A DNA stretch of 64,000 bases. Source: Thermoanaerobaculum sp. GTDB taxonomy: Bacteria > Acidobacteriota > Thermoanaerobaculia > Multivoradales > UBA5704. Within the stretch, counting starts at the first letter, position 1, and the number at the start of each line of letters is the position of its first letter. Shown here piece after piece: positions 8,254-16,540 of this stretch. The stretch is from NCBI GenBank assembly GCA_021154885.1, contig JAJKHS010000066.1, positions 1-64,000 on the forward strand. Direction: 5' to 3'. Below the pieces are notes generated by a model. It ran no database searches. It was not told the DNA's origin and saw only the letters and a list, made by a program, of their open reading frames with translations. The position numbers were made by a program, and so were the translations under genes.

Positions 8254-9640
8254 CGGCCTGTCGCTGCGCGCCGCCGGCCGCGTGCTACGCGCCGAGGGGC
8301 TCCCCGCCCTGCGCGACCGCCTCTCCGATCGCTGGCGCGAGCACAGCCGGCGGCTGTCGTTCCACGCCGCCGGCGGGCCGCTGGACCTGCCGGCCAGCCC
8401 GGTGCTCAACCTGCTCTCCACGGCGCCCACGCCGCGCCTGGGGGGTCTGCAGGCCCAGCTCCTCCACCGCCTGGAGAGCGAGGCCGAGCACCGCCCTCTG
8501 GCCCTCCTCTATCCGGAGCCGGGGACTTGGCGGCTGGAGGTGGCCGCCGCCGGCCGGCGCCTCTCCCTCACCCTCGCCGGCGCCGCCCCGCCCTCGCCCG
8601 TGGCCCTCGCCGACCTCGCCTTCGAACAGGCGGTGGTGCGCGCCGCCGGCGAGGTGGGAGCACGGGCCCTGCACGTCGAGGGGCTCGCCGCCCTCCCCCT
8701 GACCTCGCTGCTGGCCCTCCACCGGCAGGGGCTCGCGCTCGTTCTCTCGGTGCACGACTTCAGCCTCTTCTGCCCGCGGCCGCACCTGCTGGAGAGCCCC
8801 GAACTGCGCTTCTGCGGCTACTCGCGTAACCGCGAGCGCTGCGCCCGCTGCCTAGCCGTGGACTGGCCGGTGCCGCCCGGCTTCCAGGAGGAGCGCCGGC
8901 AGCTCGCCCGGGAGCTGCTGATCGCGGCCGCCGCCGTCGTCTACCCCTCCGACTTCCTCCGCCAGCGGCACCTGGAGCTGTTCCCCGGCCTCCCGGCCGA
9001 GCGGCACCGGGTCGTCGAGCCGGCGTCGCCCGTGGCGCCCGCAGTCGCCGGCGCGGCGCTCGCCGGGGTGCCGGCAGGCGCCGGCGAGCGGCCCGTGCGC
9101 CACGTCGCCTACGTCGGCGCCTTCCTGCCGCACAAGGGCGCCCTGGTTTTTGAGGAGGTGATCCGCCGCCTGCCGTCCGCAGTGCTCCCGGAGCTGCGCT
9201 GGAGCGCCTACGGCGGCGGCGACCCCGAGCTGCTGCTGCGGCTGCGGCGGCTCCCCCGGGTGCGGGTGCGCGGCTACTACCGCTCCGGCTCGCTCGTCGA
9301 TCGCCTGCGCCAGGAGGGGGTGGACCTCGCCCTGCTGCTGTCCATCGTGCCCGAGTCGTACAGCCTGGCCCTCTCGGAATGCCTGGCCGCGGGGGTGCCG
9401 GTGGTGGCCTTCGATCACGGCGCCATCGCCGAGCGCCTGCGCCGGCACGGCGGCGGCCTGCTGGTGGAGCCGGCGGCCGGAGCGCAGGGGATCGCCGCGG
9501 CGGTGGCGGCGCGGGTCAACGGGCTGCGCATCCCGGGCGAGGGCCTGTCGCAGGCAGCGCCGGTGACCGGCGGCGCCGCCCTCCCCGGCAATGCGGCGCA
9601 GGCCTTCATCGATCTCTACCGGGAGCTGGGGCTGTGCTGA
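8246..9640 (+). CDS. Glycosyltransferase family 4
   Basis: This is a 464-residue GT-B enzyme. The N-terminal half has the acceptor-side fold with VLSVHDFSLFCPRPHLLESP and a cysteine motif (CGYSRNRERCARCL) like that in the GT4 half of the fusion at 3063. The C-terminal half has VAYVGAFLPHKGALVFEEVI and the donor-binding SYSLALSECLAAGVPVVAFD. The ATG at 8246 overlaps the end of the preceding gene, which indicates translational coupling. It converges on the minus-strand GT2 gene, with the stops about 25 bases apart. The sugar donor is unknown. Confidence 0.87.
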   Translation: MANGLSLRAAGRVLRAEGLPALRDRLSDRWREHSRRLSFHAAGGPLDLPASPVLNLLSTAPTPRLGGLQAQLLHRLESEAEHRPLALLYPEPGTWRLEVAAAGRRLSLTLAGAAPPSPVALADLAFEQAVVRAAGEVGARALHVEGLAALPLTSLLALHRQGLALVLSVHDFSLFCPRPHLLESPELRFCGYSRNRERCARCLAVDWPVPPGFQEERRQLARELLIAAAAVVYPSDFLRQRHLELFPGLPAERHRVVEPASPVAPAVAGAALAGVPAGAGERPVRHVAYVGAFLPHKGALVFEEVIRRLPSAVLPELRWSAYGGGDPELLLRLRRLPRVRVRGYYRSGSLVDRLRQEGVDLALLLSIVPESYSLALSECLAAGVPVVAFDHGAIAERLRRHGGGLLVEPAAGAQGIAAAVAARVNGLRIPGEGLSQAAPVTGGAALPGNAAQAFIDLYRELGLC

Positions 9641-10407
9641 GCCACGGGAGGATCGTCGAAGATGCGGCTGCGGAGCCAGCCCTTCTTCTGCATTTTATAG
9701 CGCAGCAGTACACTGAGGACGGAGAAGCCATAGTGCACGCTGCGCCCGAAGCCGATCTGAGAAGCCTCCGGGAAGTAGCGCGTCTGGATGGGGATCTCCC
9801 GGATGCGCAGGTTCTTCCATACTCCCTGGGCGATAATCTCCGTGTCGAACACGAAGTCGTCCGAGTTGCTCTCCAGGTCGACGGCAAGCAGATAGCGCCG
9901 GGTGTAGGCGCGCAGGCCCGAGTGGTACTCGGAGAGGAAGGCGTAGAAGGTGGCGTTGGCCATGGCGGTGAGGAAGATGTTGGCCAGGTACTTCCACTTC
10001 GGCATGCCGCCCTCGAGCGGCCGGCCGCCCAGCATGCGGCTGCCGAAGACGGCGTCGCACTCGCCGGCGAGCAGCGGCGTCACCAGCTCGGGGATGGTGG
10101 TGGGATCGTACTGATGGTCGGGGTGGACCATCACCACGACGTCCGCGCCGCGGGCCAGGGCCTCGCGGTAGCAGGTCTTCTGGTTGCCGCCATAGCCCCG
10201 GTTGCGGGGGTGGACGAGGACGTGCAGGCCGAGCCCGCGGGCCACCTCCACCGTGCGGTCGCGGCTGGCGTCGTCCACCACCACGATGTCGTCGACCCAG
10301 TCCAGGGGGAGGTCGCGCCAGGTGCGCTCCAGGGTCTGCTCGGCGTTGTAGGCGGGCATCACGACGCAGATCTTCTGGCTGCGCTGCAGGGGATCGATGG
10401 GGGACAT
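9616..10407 (-). CDS. GT2 glycosyltransferase (dolichol-phosphate mannosyltransferase-like)
   Basis: This is a 263-residue family-2 glycosyltransferase of the DPM1-like group, which usually moves a sugar from a nucleotide to a polyprenyl phosphate. Visible motifs are ICVVMPAYNAEQTLERTW, DDIVVVDDASRDRT, the NRGYGGNQKTCYREAL turn, a metal site VMVHPDHQYDP, and a late SDDFVFDTEIIAQ. No membrane segments are present, so it would be a peripheral enzyme. ATG 10407 has GGAGGT five bases upstream. The gene's 3' end overlaps the last 25 bases of the convergent GT4 gene. It could supply polyprenyl-P-sugars to the polytopic transferases in this locus; that link is inference. Confidence 0.87.
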   Translation of the reverse strand: MSPIDPLQRSQKICVVMPAYNAEQTLERTWRDLPLDWVDDIVVVDDASRDRTVEVARGLGLHVLVHPRNRGYGGNQKTCYREALARGADVVVMVHPDHQYDPTTIPELVTPLLAGECDAVFGSRMLGGRPLEGGMPKWKYLANIFLTAMANATFYAFLSEYHSGLRAYTRRYLLAVDLESNSDDFVFDTEIIAQGVWKNLRIREIPIQTRYFPEASQIGFGRSVHYGFSVLSVLLRYKMQKKGWLRSRIFDDPPVAQHSPSSR

Positions 10408-10442
10408 GGGGCGACCTCCGCCGGATTCTACCATCCACGGCC

Positions 10443-11756
10443 ATGAGCAGCTCTTTTTTCTACCCTGTCCGCGCCCATCACCGGGCCCTCACCGCCGCGG
10501 GCGAGGTCGAGCGCCTGGCGCGCGCGGCCGTGCGTGGCCTGCGCACCGGCCGGCTCGGGCGGCGGCTGCCGGCACTCCCCTGGCCGCCGGCGGCGGGCTG
10601 CGAGGCGGCGGACCTGGAAGCGACGCTGGCCGGCTCCAAGCCCCCCATCCTCTACCTGCCGGCCGTGGCCTGGCAGTACCGCTACCAGCGCCCCCAGCAC
10701 CTGGCCGTGGCCCTCGCCCGCAGCGGCCACCCGGTGCTCTACGTCGACGGCTTCCTGCGCAGCCGGCTCCTCCCCGCCCGCCAGCTCACCCACGTCCAAG
10801 GCGGCGTGCACGTGCTGCGGGTGCGGGTGCCGGGACGGCCGGACCCCTACCGCCAGCCCCTGGAGCCCGCAGCCGCGGCGTGGCTCGCCGCAACCATCCT
10901 GGCCGGGCTGCGTCACGAGCGGCCGCTGATGGTGCTGGTGCAGCTCCCCTTCTGGGCCGAGCTGGGATGCGAGCTGGCGCGCCGGCTCGCCGTCCCCCTG
11001 GTCTACGACCGCATCGACCTGCACGCCGGCTTCCCCGGAGTGCCGCCGGGAATCGAGGTCGTGGAGGCGCGGCTCATCCATCAGGCGGACCTGGTGTGCG
11101 CCACCGCCGGCCTGCTGGCGGAGCGGCCGCGGGAGCTCAGTCCCCAGGTCCTGCGGCTGCCCAACGGCGTCGACCTGGAAGCGTTCCCACCACCGGCCGG
11201 CGCTCCCCGCGACCCCGCGGCCCCGGTGCGCGTGGGTTACGTCGGCGCCCTCGGGCCGTGGTTCGACGTCGACGCCGTGGAGAAGGCCGCCCGCGTCCTC
11301 CCCGGCTGGCGCTTCCGCCTCGCCGGCCGGGTGGAGGACTCGGAGATCGCCGCCCTGAGCGCCCTGCCCAACCTGAAAACGGTGGGCGAGATCCCCTTCG
11401 CCGAGGTGCCCGGCTTCCTCGCCGGCCTCGACGTGGCTCTGGTCCCCTTCCGCGACCTCCCCCTCACCCGGGCGGTGGATCCGGTGAAGCTCTACGAGGC
11501 CCTCGCCACCGGCCTGCCGGTGGTGGCCCGCCGGCTGCCGGAGACGGAGCGCTGGAGCGAGCCCCTCGTCTACCTCTACGACGATCCCGAGGGGTTCGTG
11601 CGCCAGCTCCGGCGGGCGGTGGCGGAGCAGACCCCCGGGCTCGCCCGCGAGCGCCGCCGGGCGGCCGAGGGCGAGAGCTGGGACCGCCGCGTCGCGGAGC
11701 TGCTCCAGGCCGTGGGCCCGCTGGCGGCGGGCGGGCGCTCGCCTCACCGGCCGTGA
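10443..11756 (+). CDS. Glycosyltransferase family 4
   Basis: This is a 437-residue GT-B transferase. After a basic N-terminus it shows PPILYLPAVAWQYRYQRPQH, typical of a group of GT4 enzymes with an R-P-Q-H signature. Next come LPNGVDLEAF, the domain-linker VRVGYVGALGPWFDVDAVE, and the donor site VDPVKLYEALATGLPVVARR. It is divergent from the DPM1-like gene, with only 35 bases between starts. The 3' side carries the 19-bp inverted repeat. It probably works on the same polysaccharide as its neighbours; the substrate is not determinable. Confidence 0.86.
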   Translation: MSSSFFYPVRAHHRALTAAGEVERLARAAVRGLRTGRLGRRLPALPWPPAAGCEAADLEATLAGSKPPILYLPAVAWQYRYQRPQHLAVALARSGHPVLYVDGFLRSRLLPARQLTHVQGGVHVLRVRVPGRPDPYRQPLEPAAAAWLAATILAGLRHERPLMVLVQLPFWAELGCELARRLAVPLVYDRIDLHAGFPGVPPGIEVVEARLIHQADLVCATAGLLAERPRELSPQVLRLPNGVDLEAFPPPAGAPRDPAAPVRVGYVGALGPWFDVDAVEKAARVLPGWRFRLAGRVEDSEIAALSALPNLKTVGEIPFAEVPGFLAGLDVALVPFRDLPLTRAVDPVKLYEALATGLPVVARRLPETERWSEPLVYLYDDPEGFVRQLRRAVAEQTPGLARERRRAAEGESWDRRVAELLQAVGPLAAGGRSPHRP

Positions 11757-11772
11757 TGAATCCTCGCTTCTG

Positions 11773-11926
11773 GGAGCCTGCGCGGCAGAAACCCAGAGAC
11801 AGGGACGTAAAGGACACCAGGGACGGCAGGGACCTCAAAGACACCGATGACGATGCCGAGTCCGGCAATTGACTGTCCTTGTTTGTCCTTGACGTCCGTG
11901 CTCGTCTTTTCTGCCGCGCAGGCTCC
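11773..11926. repeat. Inverted repeat with perfect 19-bp ends
   Basis: GGAGCCTGCGCGGCAGAAA at 11773-11791 is the exact reverse complement of 11908-11926. Symmetry continues imperfectly inward: GGACGTAAAGGACAC on the left matches GGACGTCAAGGACAA read from the opposite strand on the right. The middle has short AGGGAC/AGGACA tandem motifs. The element fills the 227-base gap before the fucose synthase gene. It has no coding capacity and no recognisable transposase ends; it may be a MITE-like or transcript-stabilising element. Confidence 0.7.
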
Positions 11927-11983
11927 TAGGCGGCCCGTGCAGCCGCAGACCCCGCCGGCCGTGATAAAGTCCTCATCTTGGAG

Positions 11984-12964
11984 ATGGCGATCGACCTCCC
12001 GCGTTCCGCCCGCATCTACGTCGCCGGCCACCGCGGCCTGGTCGGCGCGGCCATCGTCCGCCGGCTGCGCCAGGAGGGGTTCGGCAACGTCCTCACCGCC
12101 ACCCGCGAGCAGCTCGACCTGCGCGACCAGGCAGCGGTGAACTACTGGTTCCGGGCGAACCGGCCGGAGCACGTCTTCCTGGTGGCCGGCACGGTGGGCG
12201 GCATCCTGGCCAACTCCACCCGCCCGGCGGAGTTCATCTACGACAACCTGATGATCCACGCCACGGTGGTGCACGCCGCCCATCTGCACGGCGTCCGGCG
12301 CCTGCTCTACCTGGGGAGCTCCTGCATCTATCCCCGGGACTGCCCGCAGCCGATCCGCGAGGAGTACCTGCTCACCGGCCTGCTCGAGCCCACCAACGAG
12401 CCCTACGCCATCGCCAAGGTCTCGGGCATCAAGCTCTGCCAGGCCTACCGCCGGCAGTACGGCTGCGACTTCATCTCGGCCATGCCGACCAACCTCTACG
12501 GCCCGCATGACAACTTCGACCTCCAGAGCTCGCACGTGCTGCCGGCGCTGATGCGGAAGTTTCACGACGCCCGGACGGCGGGACGGGACGAGGTCACGAT
12601 CTGGGGCACGGGCTCGCCCCGGCGCGAGTTCCTGCACGTCGACGACCTCGCCGACGCCTGCCTCTTCCTGATGCGCCATTACGACCAGGACGAGCACGTC
12701 AACGTCGGCACCGGCGAGGACCTGAGCATCCGCGAGCTGGCCGAGACCCTCCGCGAGGTGGTGGCACCCGGAGCACGGCTCGTCTTCGACTCCGGGAAGC
12801 CCGACGGCACGCCCCGCAAGCTCCTCGACGTCAGCCGCCTCCATGCCCTCGGCTGGCGCCACCGCATCGGCCTCCGCGAGGGGATCGAGAGCACCTACGA
12901 ATGGTTCCGGCAGAACCACGACCAGCAGGCCCTCCAGACCGGTCTCCACGCCACGACGGCCTGA
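11984..12964 (+). CDS. fcl: GDP-L-fucose synthase
   Basis: The protein is a short-chain dehydrogenase/epimerase that converts GDP-4-keto-6-deoxymannose to GDP-L-fucose with NADPH. It shows the Rossmann motif [18 protein letters not shown] at the N-terminus, [32 protein letters not shown], the catalytic Tyr/Lys pair in [14 protein letters not shown], and [12 protein letters not shown]. Length (326 residues) is typical. I took ATG 11984; a TTG at 11978 is possible, and neither has a strong ribosome binding site. GDP-mannose 4,6-dehydratase, which makes its substrate, is not in the window. Its presence suggests L-fucose in the surface glycan. Confidence 0.93.
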   Translation: MAIDLPRSARIYVAGHRGLVGAAIVRRLRQEGFGNVLTATREQLDLRDQAAVNYWFRANRPEHVFLVAGTVGGILANSTRPAEFIYDNLMIHATVVHAAHLHGVRRLLYLGSSCIYPRDCPQPIREEYLLTGLLEPTNEPYAIAKVSGIKLCQAYRRQYGCDFISAMPTNLYGPHDNFDLQSSHVLPALMRKFHDARTAGRDEVTIWGTGSPRREFLHVDDLADACLFLMRHYDQDEHVNVGTGEDLSIRELAETLREVVAPGARLVFDSGKPDGTPRKLLDVSRLHALGWRHRIGLREGIESTYEWFRQNHDQQALQTGLHATTA

Positions 12965-12992
12965 GAGTCTCTCCGCCACGACTGCCACGACC

Positions 12993-13766
12993 ATGAGCTG
13001 GTTCGGTCAACGACAAGAGCCGGGCGCCGACGAGCTCGAGGCTCTGCCGCCGTTCCAGTGCACCGAGCAGGAGGTCCAGCGCTGGAACGACGAGTGGCTC
13101 CAGTACCTGCGCAGCGAGTGGGAATTCCAGCTTGCGCCTTACACGGCGTATCCCGACAAGCCGCCGTTGCCCGACTCGCCCCTCGACCTGATGAAGCTCT
13201 CCTTCGGCTTCGGCTGGCCGATCGCCCTCTACTGCGACCGCGAGGCGCTCGAAGGGCGGCGGGTCATGGAGATGGGCTGCGGCTGCGGCAATCTGGGCAA
13301 GCTCATCGCCCGCTACACGGAGTCCTACCTGGGGACCGATTACAGCACCCTGGCGCTGCAGATCGCCCGGCTGGTCTCGCCCCCGAGCTGCACCTACGTG
13401 CACGTGGCCGACCGCGCCGGCCTCACGCCCTTCTTCGGCCGCATCGACACGGTGATCAGCCGGTTTTTCTGGATCCACCAGAACTTCGCCCTGGCCCGCC
13501 AGAACCTGGAATTCCTGGCGCTCTTCCTGAAACCGGGCGGCCGCCTCTACGCCGACTTCTTCTGGCCGGACCCGAAAGTCGAGCAGGCCATCGTCTTCAC
13601 ACCCGACCGTCCGCTCTCGAAGGCCCACCCTTCGGCGACCTTCCGCTACTCCCGCGAGGACGTGGAGCGCCTCGTGGCGGGCCACCCGTTCCGCATCCTG
13701 CGGGAGACGGTGTCGACGGAGATGCAACGGCGCTACGTCGTCCTCGAGAGACGGCCCGCCCCATGA
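12993..13766 (+). CDS. Class I SAM-dependent methyltransferase
   Basis: This 257-residue protein has the Rossmann-like SAM motif RRVMEMGCGCGNLGKLIARY near residue 90 and an acidic post-motif LGTDYSTLAL. A later RFFWIHQNFALARQNLEFLA stretch and a LKPGGRLYADFFWPD segment match the usual motif III region. Its stop overlaps the next start (ATGA at 13763). It sits between fucose synthase and a membrane protein, so sugar O-methylation or another glycan modification is plausible. The acceptor is unknown. Confidence 0.85.
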   Translation: MSWFGQRQEPGADELEALPPFQCTEQEVQRWNDEWLQYLRSEWEFQLAPYTAYPDKPPLPDSPLDLMKLSFGFGWPIALYCDREALEGRRVMEMGCGCGNLGKLIARYTESYLGTDYSTLALQIARLVSPPSCTYVHVADRAGLTPFFGRIDTVISRFFWIHQNFALARQNLEFLALFLKPGGRLYADFFWPDPKVEQAIVFTPDRPLSKAHPSATFRYSREDVERLVAGHPFRILRETVSTEMQRRYVVLERRPAP

Positions 13767-15133
13767 GCTCCCCGGCCTCGCCGGCCAGGGACTCTTCGCG
13801 GCGCGACCTCCTCCACCTGACGGGCGCCTGCCTCGTCCTGGTCCTGGGGATCTGGGCCAACAGCGGCACCCTCAACCCGCTCGCCGTCACCCTCGACCAT
13901 CCCCTCGTCTGGGAGCCTTGCACCTATCTGCTCAACATCGACCACTTCCATCACAAGGCGACCTTCCTGATGCTCGACGGCGCGCCCCGGGCGTCCTGGG
14001 CCTTCAGCGTCGTGCTGCGGCGGATCCTCTATCCGCTGGTGACCTATCCGTTCATGAAGCTGCTGGGGTTCGAATACGGCGGCATCCTGGTCAACGTCCT
14101 GCTGACGCTCGGCAGCGTCACGGCCTTCTGGTACGCCGCCCGGCGCCGCTTCCCGTCCGGGTTCTCCCACGCCGCGCTGTGGCTCCTGGCCACCTATCCG
14201 GGCTTCTTTTACTGGACGGCCTCGCCCTACGGCTACGCGACGATCGTGCCCCTCAGCCTGCTGTCGCTCGCCCTGCTCTGGCGCCTCGAGGACGTCGCCA
14301 CCTGGCAGGGAGCGCTGCTCCTCGGCCTCGGCCTCGGCGTCCTGTTCACGGCCTACGACCTGATCCTGTTCTTCGGCGTGGCCGGGGTCCTGCTGCTGCT
14401 CCACCGCCGGCTGTGGCGGTCGAGCGTGGCCTTCGCGGTGGCCCAGCTCCTGCCGCAGGCGCTCGCGCTGGCCGTGCTCCACGAGGTCTTCCACGTCCCA
14501 CTGCGCAACGCGAACAGCAGGATCTACGGGGTCATCCTCGGCAGCTACCTCCCCCCCTTCGACGGCAGGACGTGGTCCGTGCTCCTCGCCCAGGTCCCCG
14601 GCGCCCTCGTCGACAACTTTCTCTACGGCAACTTCCTCTTCCTGCCACTGCTTTTCGTCTGCGGCCTGTGGCTGGCGACGCGGACACCGGGCGAGCGCCC
14701 GGCACTCACACCGGCGGAGCGGTGCGTGCTGCTGGCGGCGCTCCTGCTCTTCCTGTTCACCAACCTGGCGCCCCCCTACCATGGCTGGCAGATGCGGGGC
14801 TCCTGGATCGCGCGGCTCTACCAGCCCGTGGGGGTGGTGATGGTCGCCTTCCTCGGCCGCCTCTACGCCGCTGCGCGGCAGCTCCCCCACCGCCTCCGCC
14901 TCGCCTCCCGGGGCGCCCTCGCCCTGGCGGTTGCCCTCAACCTCTGGGTCGTCTTCTCGCCGCTCCTCGCGCCCGTGCTGGGCAGCCCGCTGCTGAGCGC
15001 CGCGCTCTATCGCGGCTTCTACCTGCACAACAAGCAGACCTGGTCCTACGTCGAAAACCTGAAGCGCTACGGCTCCCGCCCGCTGGGCTTCTGCGCCAGT
15101 CCGCCCAGCAGTGCGGCGACCGTGACGCACTGA
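13763..15133 (+). CDS. Polytopic membrane protein of the polysaccharide locus
   Basis: This is a 456-residue integral membrane protein with roughly ten hydrophobic segments, starting with LTGACLVLVLGIWANSG. It has a long extracytoplasmic loop after the first segment (LDHPLVWEPCTYLLNIDHFH), as in GT-C-type transferases and their relatives, but I see no clear Asp pair that would confirm one. It is translationally coupled to the methyltransferase. Its last 22 codons overlap, tail to tail, the end of the minus-strand gene at 15067. I do not recognise a named family. A lipid-linked sugar transferase or a polysaccharide assembly protein are both possible. Confidence 0.72.
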   Translation: MSSPASPARDSSRRDLLHLTGACLVLVLGIWANSGTLNPLAVTLDHPLVWEPCTYLLNIDHFHHKATFLMLDGAPRASWAFSVVLRRILYPLVTYPFMKLLGFEYGGILVNVLLTLGSVTAFWYAARRRFPSGFSHAALWLLATYPGFFYWTASPYGYATIVPLSLLSLALLWRLEDVATWQGALLLGLGLGVLFTAYDLILFFGVAGVLLLLHRRLWRSSVAFAVAQLLPQALALAVLHEVFHVPLRNANSRIYGVILGSYLPPFDGRTWSVLLAQVPGALVDNFLYGNFLFLPLLFVCGLWLATRTPGERPALTPAERCVLLAALLLFLFTNLAPPYHGWQMRGSWIARLYQPVGVVMVAFLGRLYAAARQLPHRLRLASRGALALAVALNLWVVFSPLLAPVLGSPLLSAALYRGFYLHNKQTWSYVENLKRYGSRPLGFCASPPSSAATVTH

Positions 15134-16485
15134 ACCACGAGGGTCGCGGGGAACAGGAAGCGGAAATCGGCAGCCGGCGCCGCCGGCAGGTAGGAGAGAG
15201 AGTACGCCAGCGGCAGCAACAGCATCTGGGCGAGGGCACGGAAGCGCGCCTCCCCCGACCTCCGGTAGCGGCGGAGGAGCGCGATGATCCAGGCGACGTT
15301 GGCCGCGACCCAGACGAGATGGACGCCGGAGAGCCAGCGCCAGCCGCTCCCGGCGACGCCCCGGGTCAGTATGCTCAGCCGCTCACGGACCCCAGCGAAG
15401 CGCCGGTTGATCACGAAGCCATAGGGGTTGTCGACGATCGTGTCGTGGATGAAGTAGCTCGTCTGCTCGACGCCCAGGAGCCGGACGAAGGCCGCCAGCT
15501 TCACCTTCGCCAGCAGCCAGGGGAAGCGCCGAGCGGCCCGGATGTACTCGGACCGCAGGCGGTCGTAGCTCGCCAGGCTGTAGAAGTCCGGGTCCACGAT
15601 CCGCGGCTCGGCGTGGAACAGGGCCACGGCGTCGACGACCGGATACCGGGACGCGTAGCCCGGGTCCACGATGTGGCTCCTGGTGAATGGGAGCTGGTCG
15701 CAGGCCGTGGCGTCCTCCGCGCAGACGCCGAGCAGGTCCAGGGTCATGACGACGCGCTCGATCTTCGTCGCCTGGACGTGGAGGGCCCGGGTTAGCAGGG
15801 CGTCGCTCGCCAGGCCTGCCGCCAGCGGCGCCACCAGCAGCACGAGGGCGCCGCGCCGGTCGACGCGCGCCCGCCAGGACCACAGGACCCAGCCGGCGAC
15901 CGGCAGGACCAGGACGGCGTTGTGGCGCACCAGCCCCAGGGCCACGGCGAGGGCGAGGACGAGCAGGAACTCGCCCGGCCACCGCTCCCGCGGCGATGGC
16001 TCCCGGCTCGTGAGCCGCAGCAGGACCGCGGCGAGCCACAGCAGGAGCACCATCGCCCAGACGTCCTTCCACAGCGTCATCAGATAGAAGGCGAGCGGCG
16101 TGACGGGCAGCAGCAGGACGAGCAGGGTCAGCAACGAGAGCCACTCCACCCGCCGCTGCGGGAGCCGCGGCCCGTAGAGCTGTGCCAGGCACGCCGCGGC
16201 CAGGGCGCGGAGGCCGAACACTCCGGCGAGGCACTGGAACAGCATGAGCAGACCGACCGTCCCCCGCATCCTCAGCACCAGGCCGAGGACCGCCGCCATG
16301 AAGGGAGGGTGCCAGTCCAGATAGCGCCCGGTGAGCGCCTGGCCGTACTGGTTCATGGTGTCTGCCGACATCAGGGCGGGATAGAACAGCCGCCAGAGGA
16401 CGACGGCCACGGCGATGGCGAGGAGGTCGGGGAGGCGGGATACGATCCTGAGCGCCGGGGGAGGGGCGCTCTCGTCGCGGCTCAT
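15067..16485 (-). CDS. Polytopic membrane protein, GT-C glycosyltransferase-like
   Basis: The product is 472 residues with about ten transmembrane segments. After the first one comes PALMSADTMNQYGQALTGRY followed by DWHPPFMAAVLG; an acidic first loop with a conserved DWHPP is typical of polytopic GT-C or DUF6020-like membrane proteins. A soluble loop around residues 255-330 includes HIVDPGYASRYP. It is the only minus-strand gene in this part of the locus and its end overlaps the convergent neighbour by 67 bases. It may transfer a sugar from polyprenyl phosphate outside the membrane; this is inference from topology. Confidence 0.72.
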   Translation of the reverse strand: MSRDESAPPPALRIVSRLPDLLAIAVAVVLWRLFYPALMSADTMNQYGQALTGRYLDWHPPFMAAVLGLVLRMRGTVGLLMLFQCLAGVFGLRALAAACLAQLYGPRLPQRRVEWLSLLTLLVLLLPVTPLAFYLMTLWKDVWAMVLLLWLAAVLLRLTSREPSPRERWPGEFLLVLALAVALGLVRHNAVLVLPVAGWVLWSWRARVDRRGALVLLVAPLAAGLASDALLTRALHVQATKIERVVMTLDLLGVCAEDATACDQLPFTRSHIVDPGYASRYPVVDAVALFHAEPRIVDPDFYSLASYDRLRSEYIRAARRFPWLLAKVKLAAFVRLLGVEQTSYFIHDTIVDNPYGFVINRRFAGVRERLSILTRGVAGSGWRWLSGVHLVWVAANVAWIIALLRRYRRSGEARFRALAQMLLLPLAYSLSYLPAAPAADFRFLFPATLVVQCVTVAALLGGLAQKPSGREP

Positions 16486-16540
16486 TCTTTTATGAGTTCC
16501 GGTATACGCTTACGGGGGTCTGGAACAAGGAGAGCATCGA

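Noticed and set aside
5449-8430. A 993-codon open frame on the minus strand
   Set aside because: It lies opposite the two-domain glycosyltransferase and has the Arg/Gly/Ala/Val-rich composition of an antisense shadow in GC-rich DNA; the plus-strand product has clear enzyme motifs.
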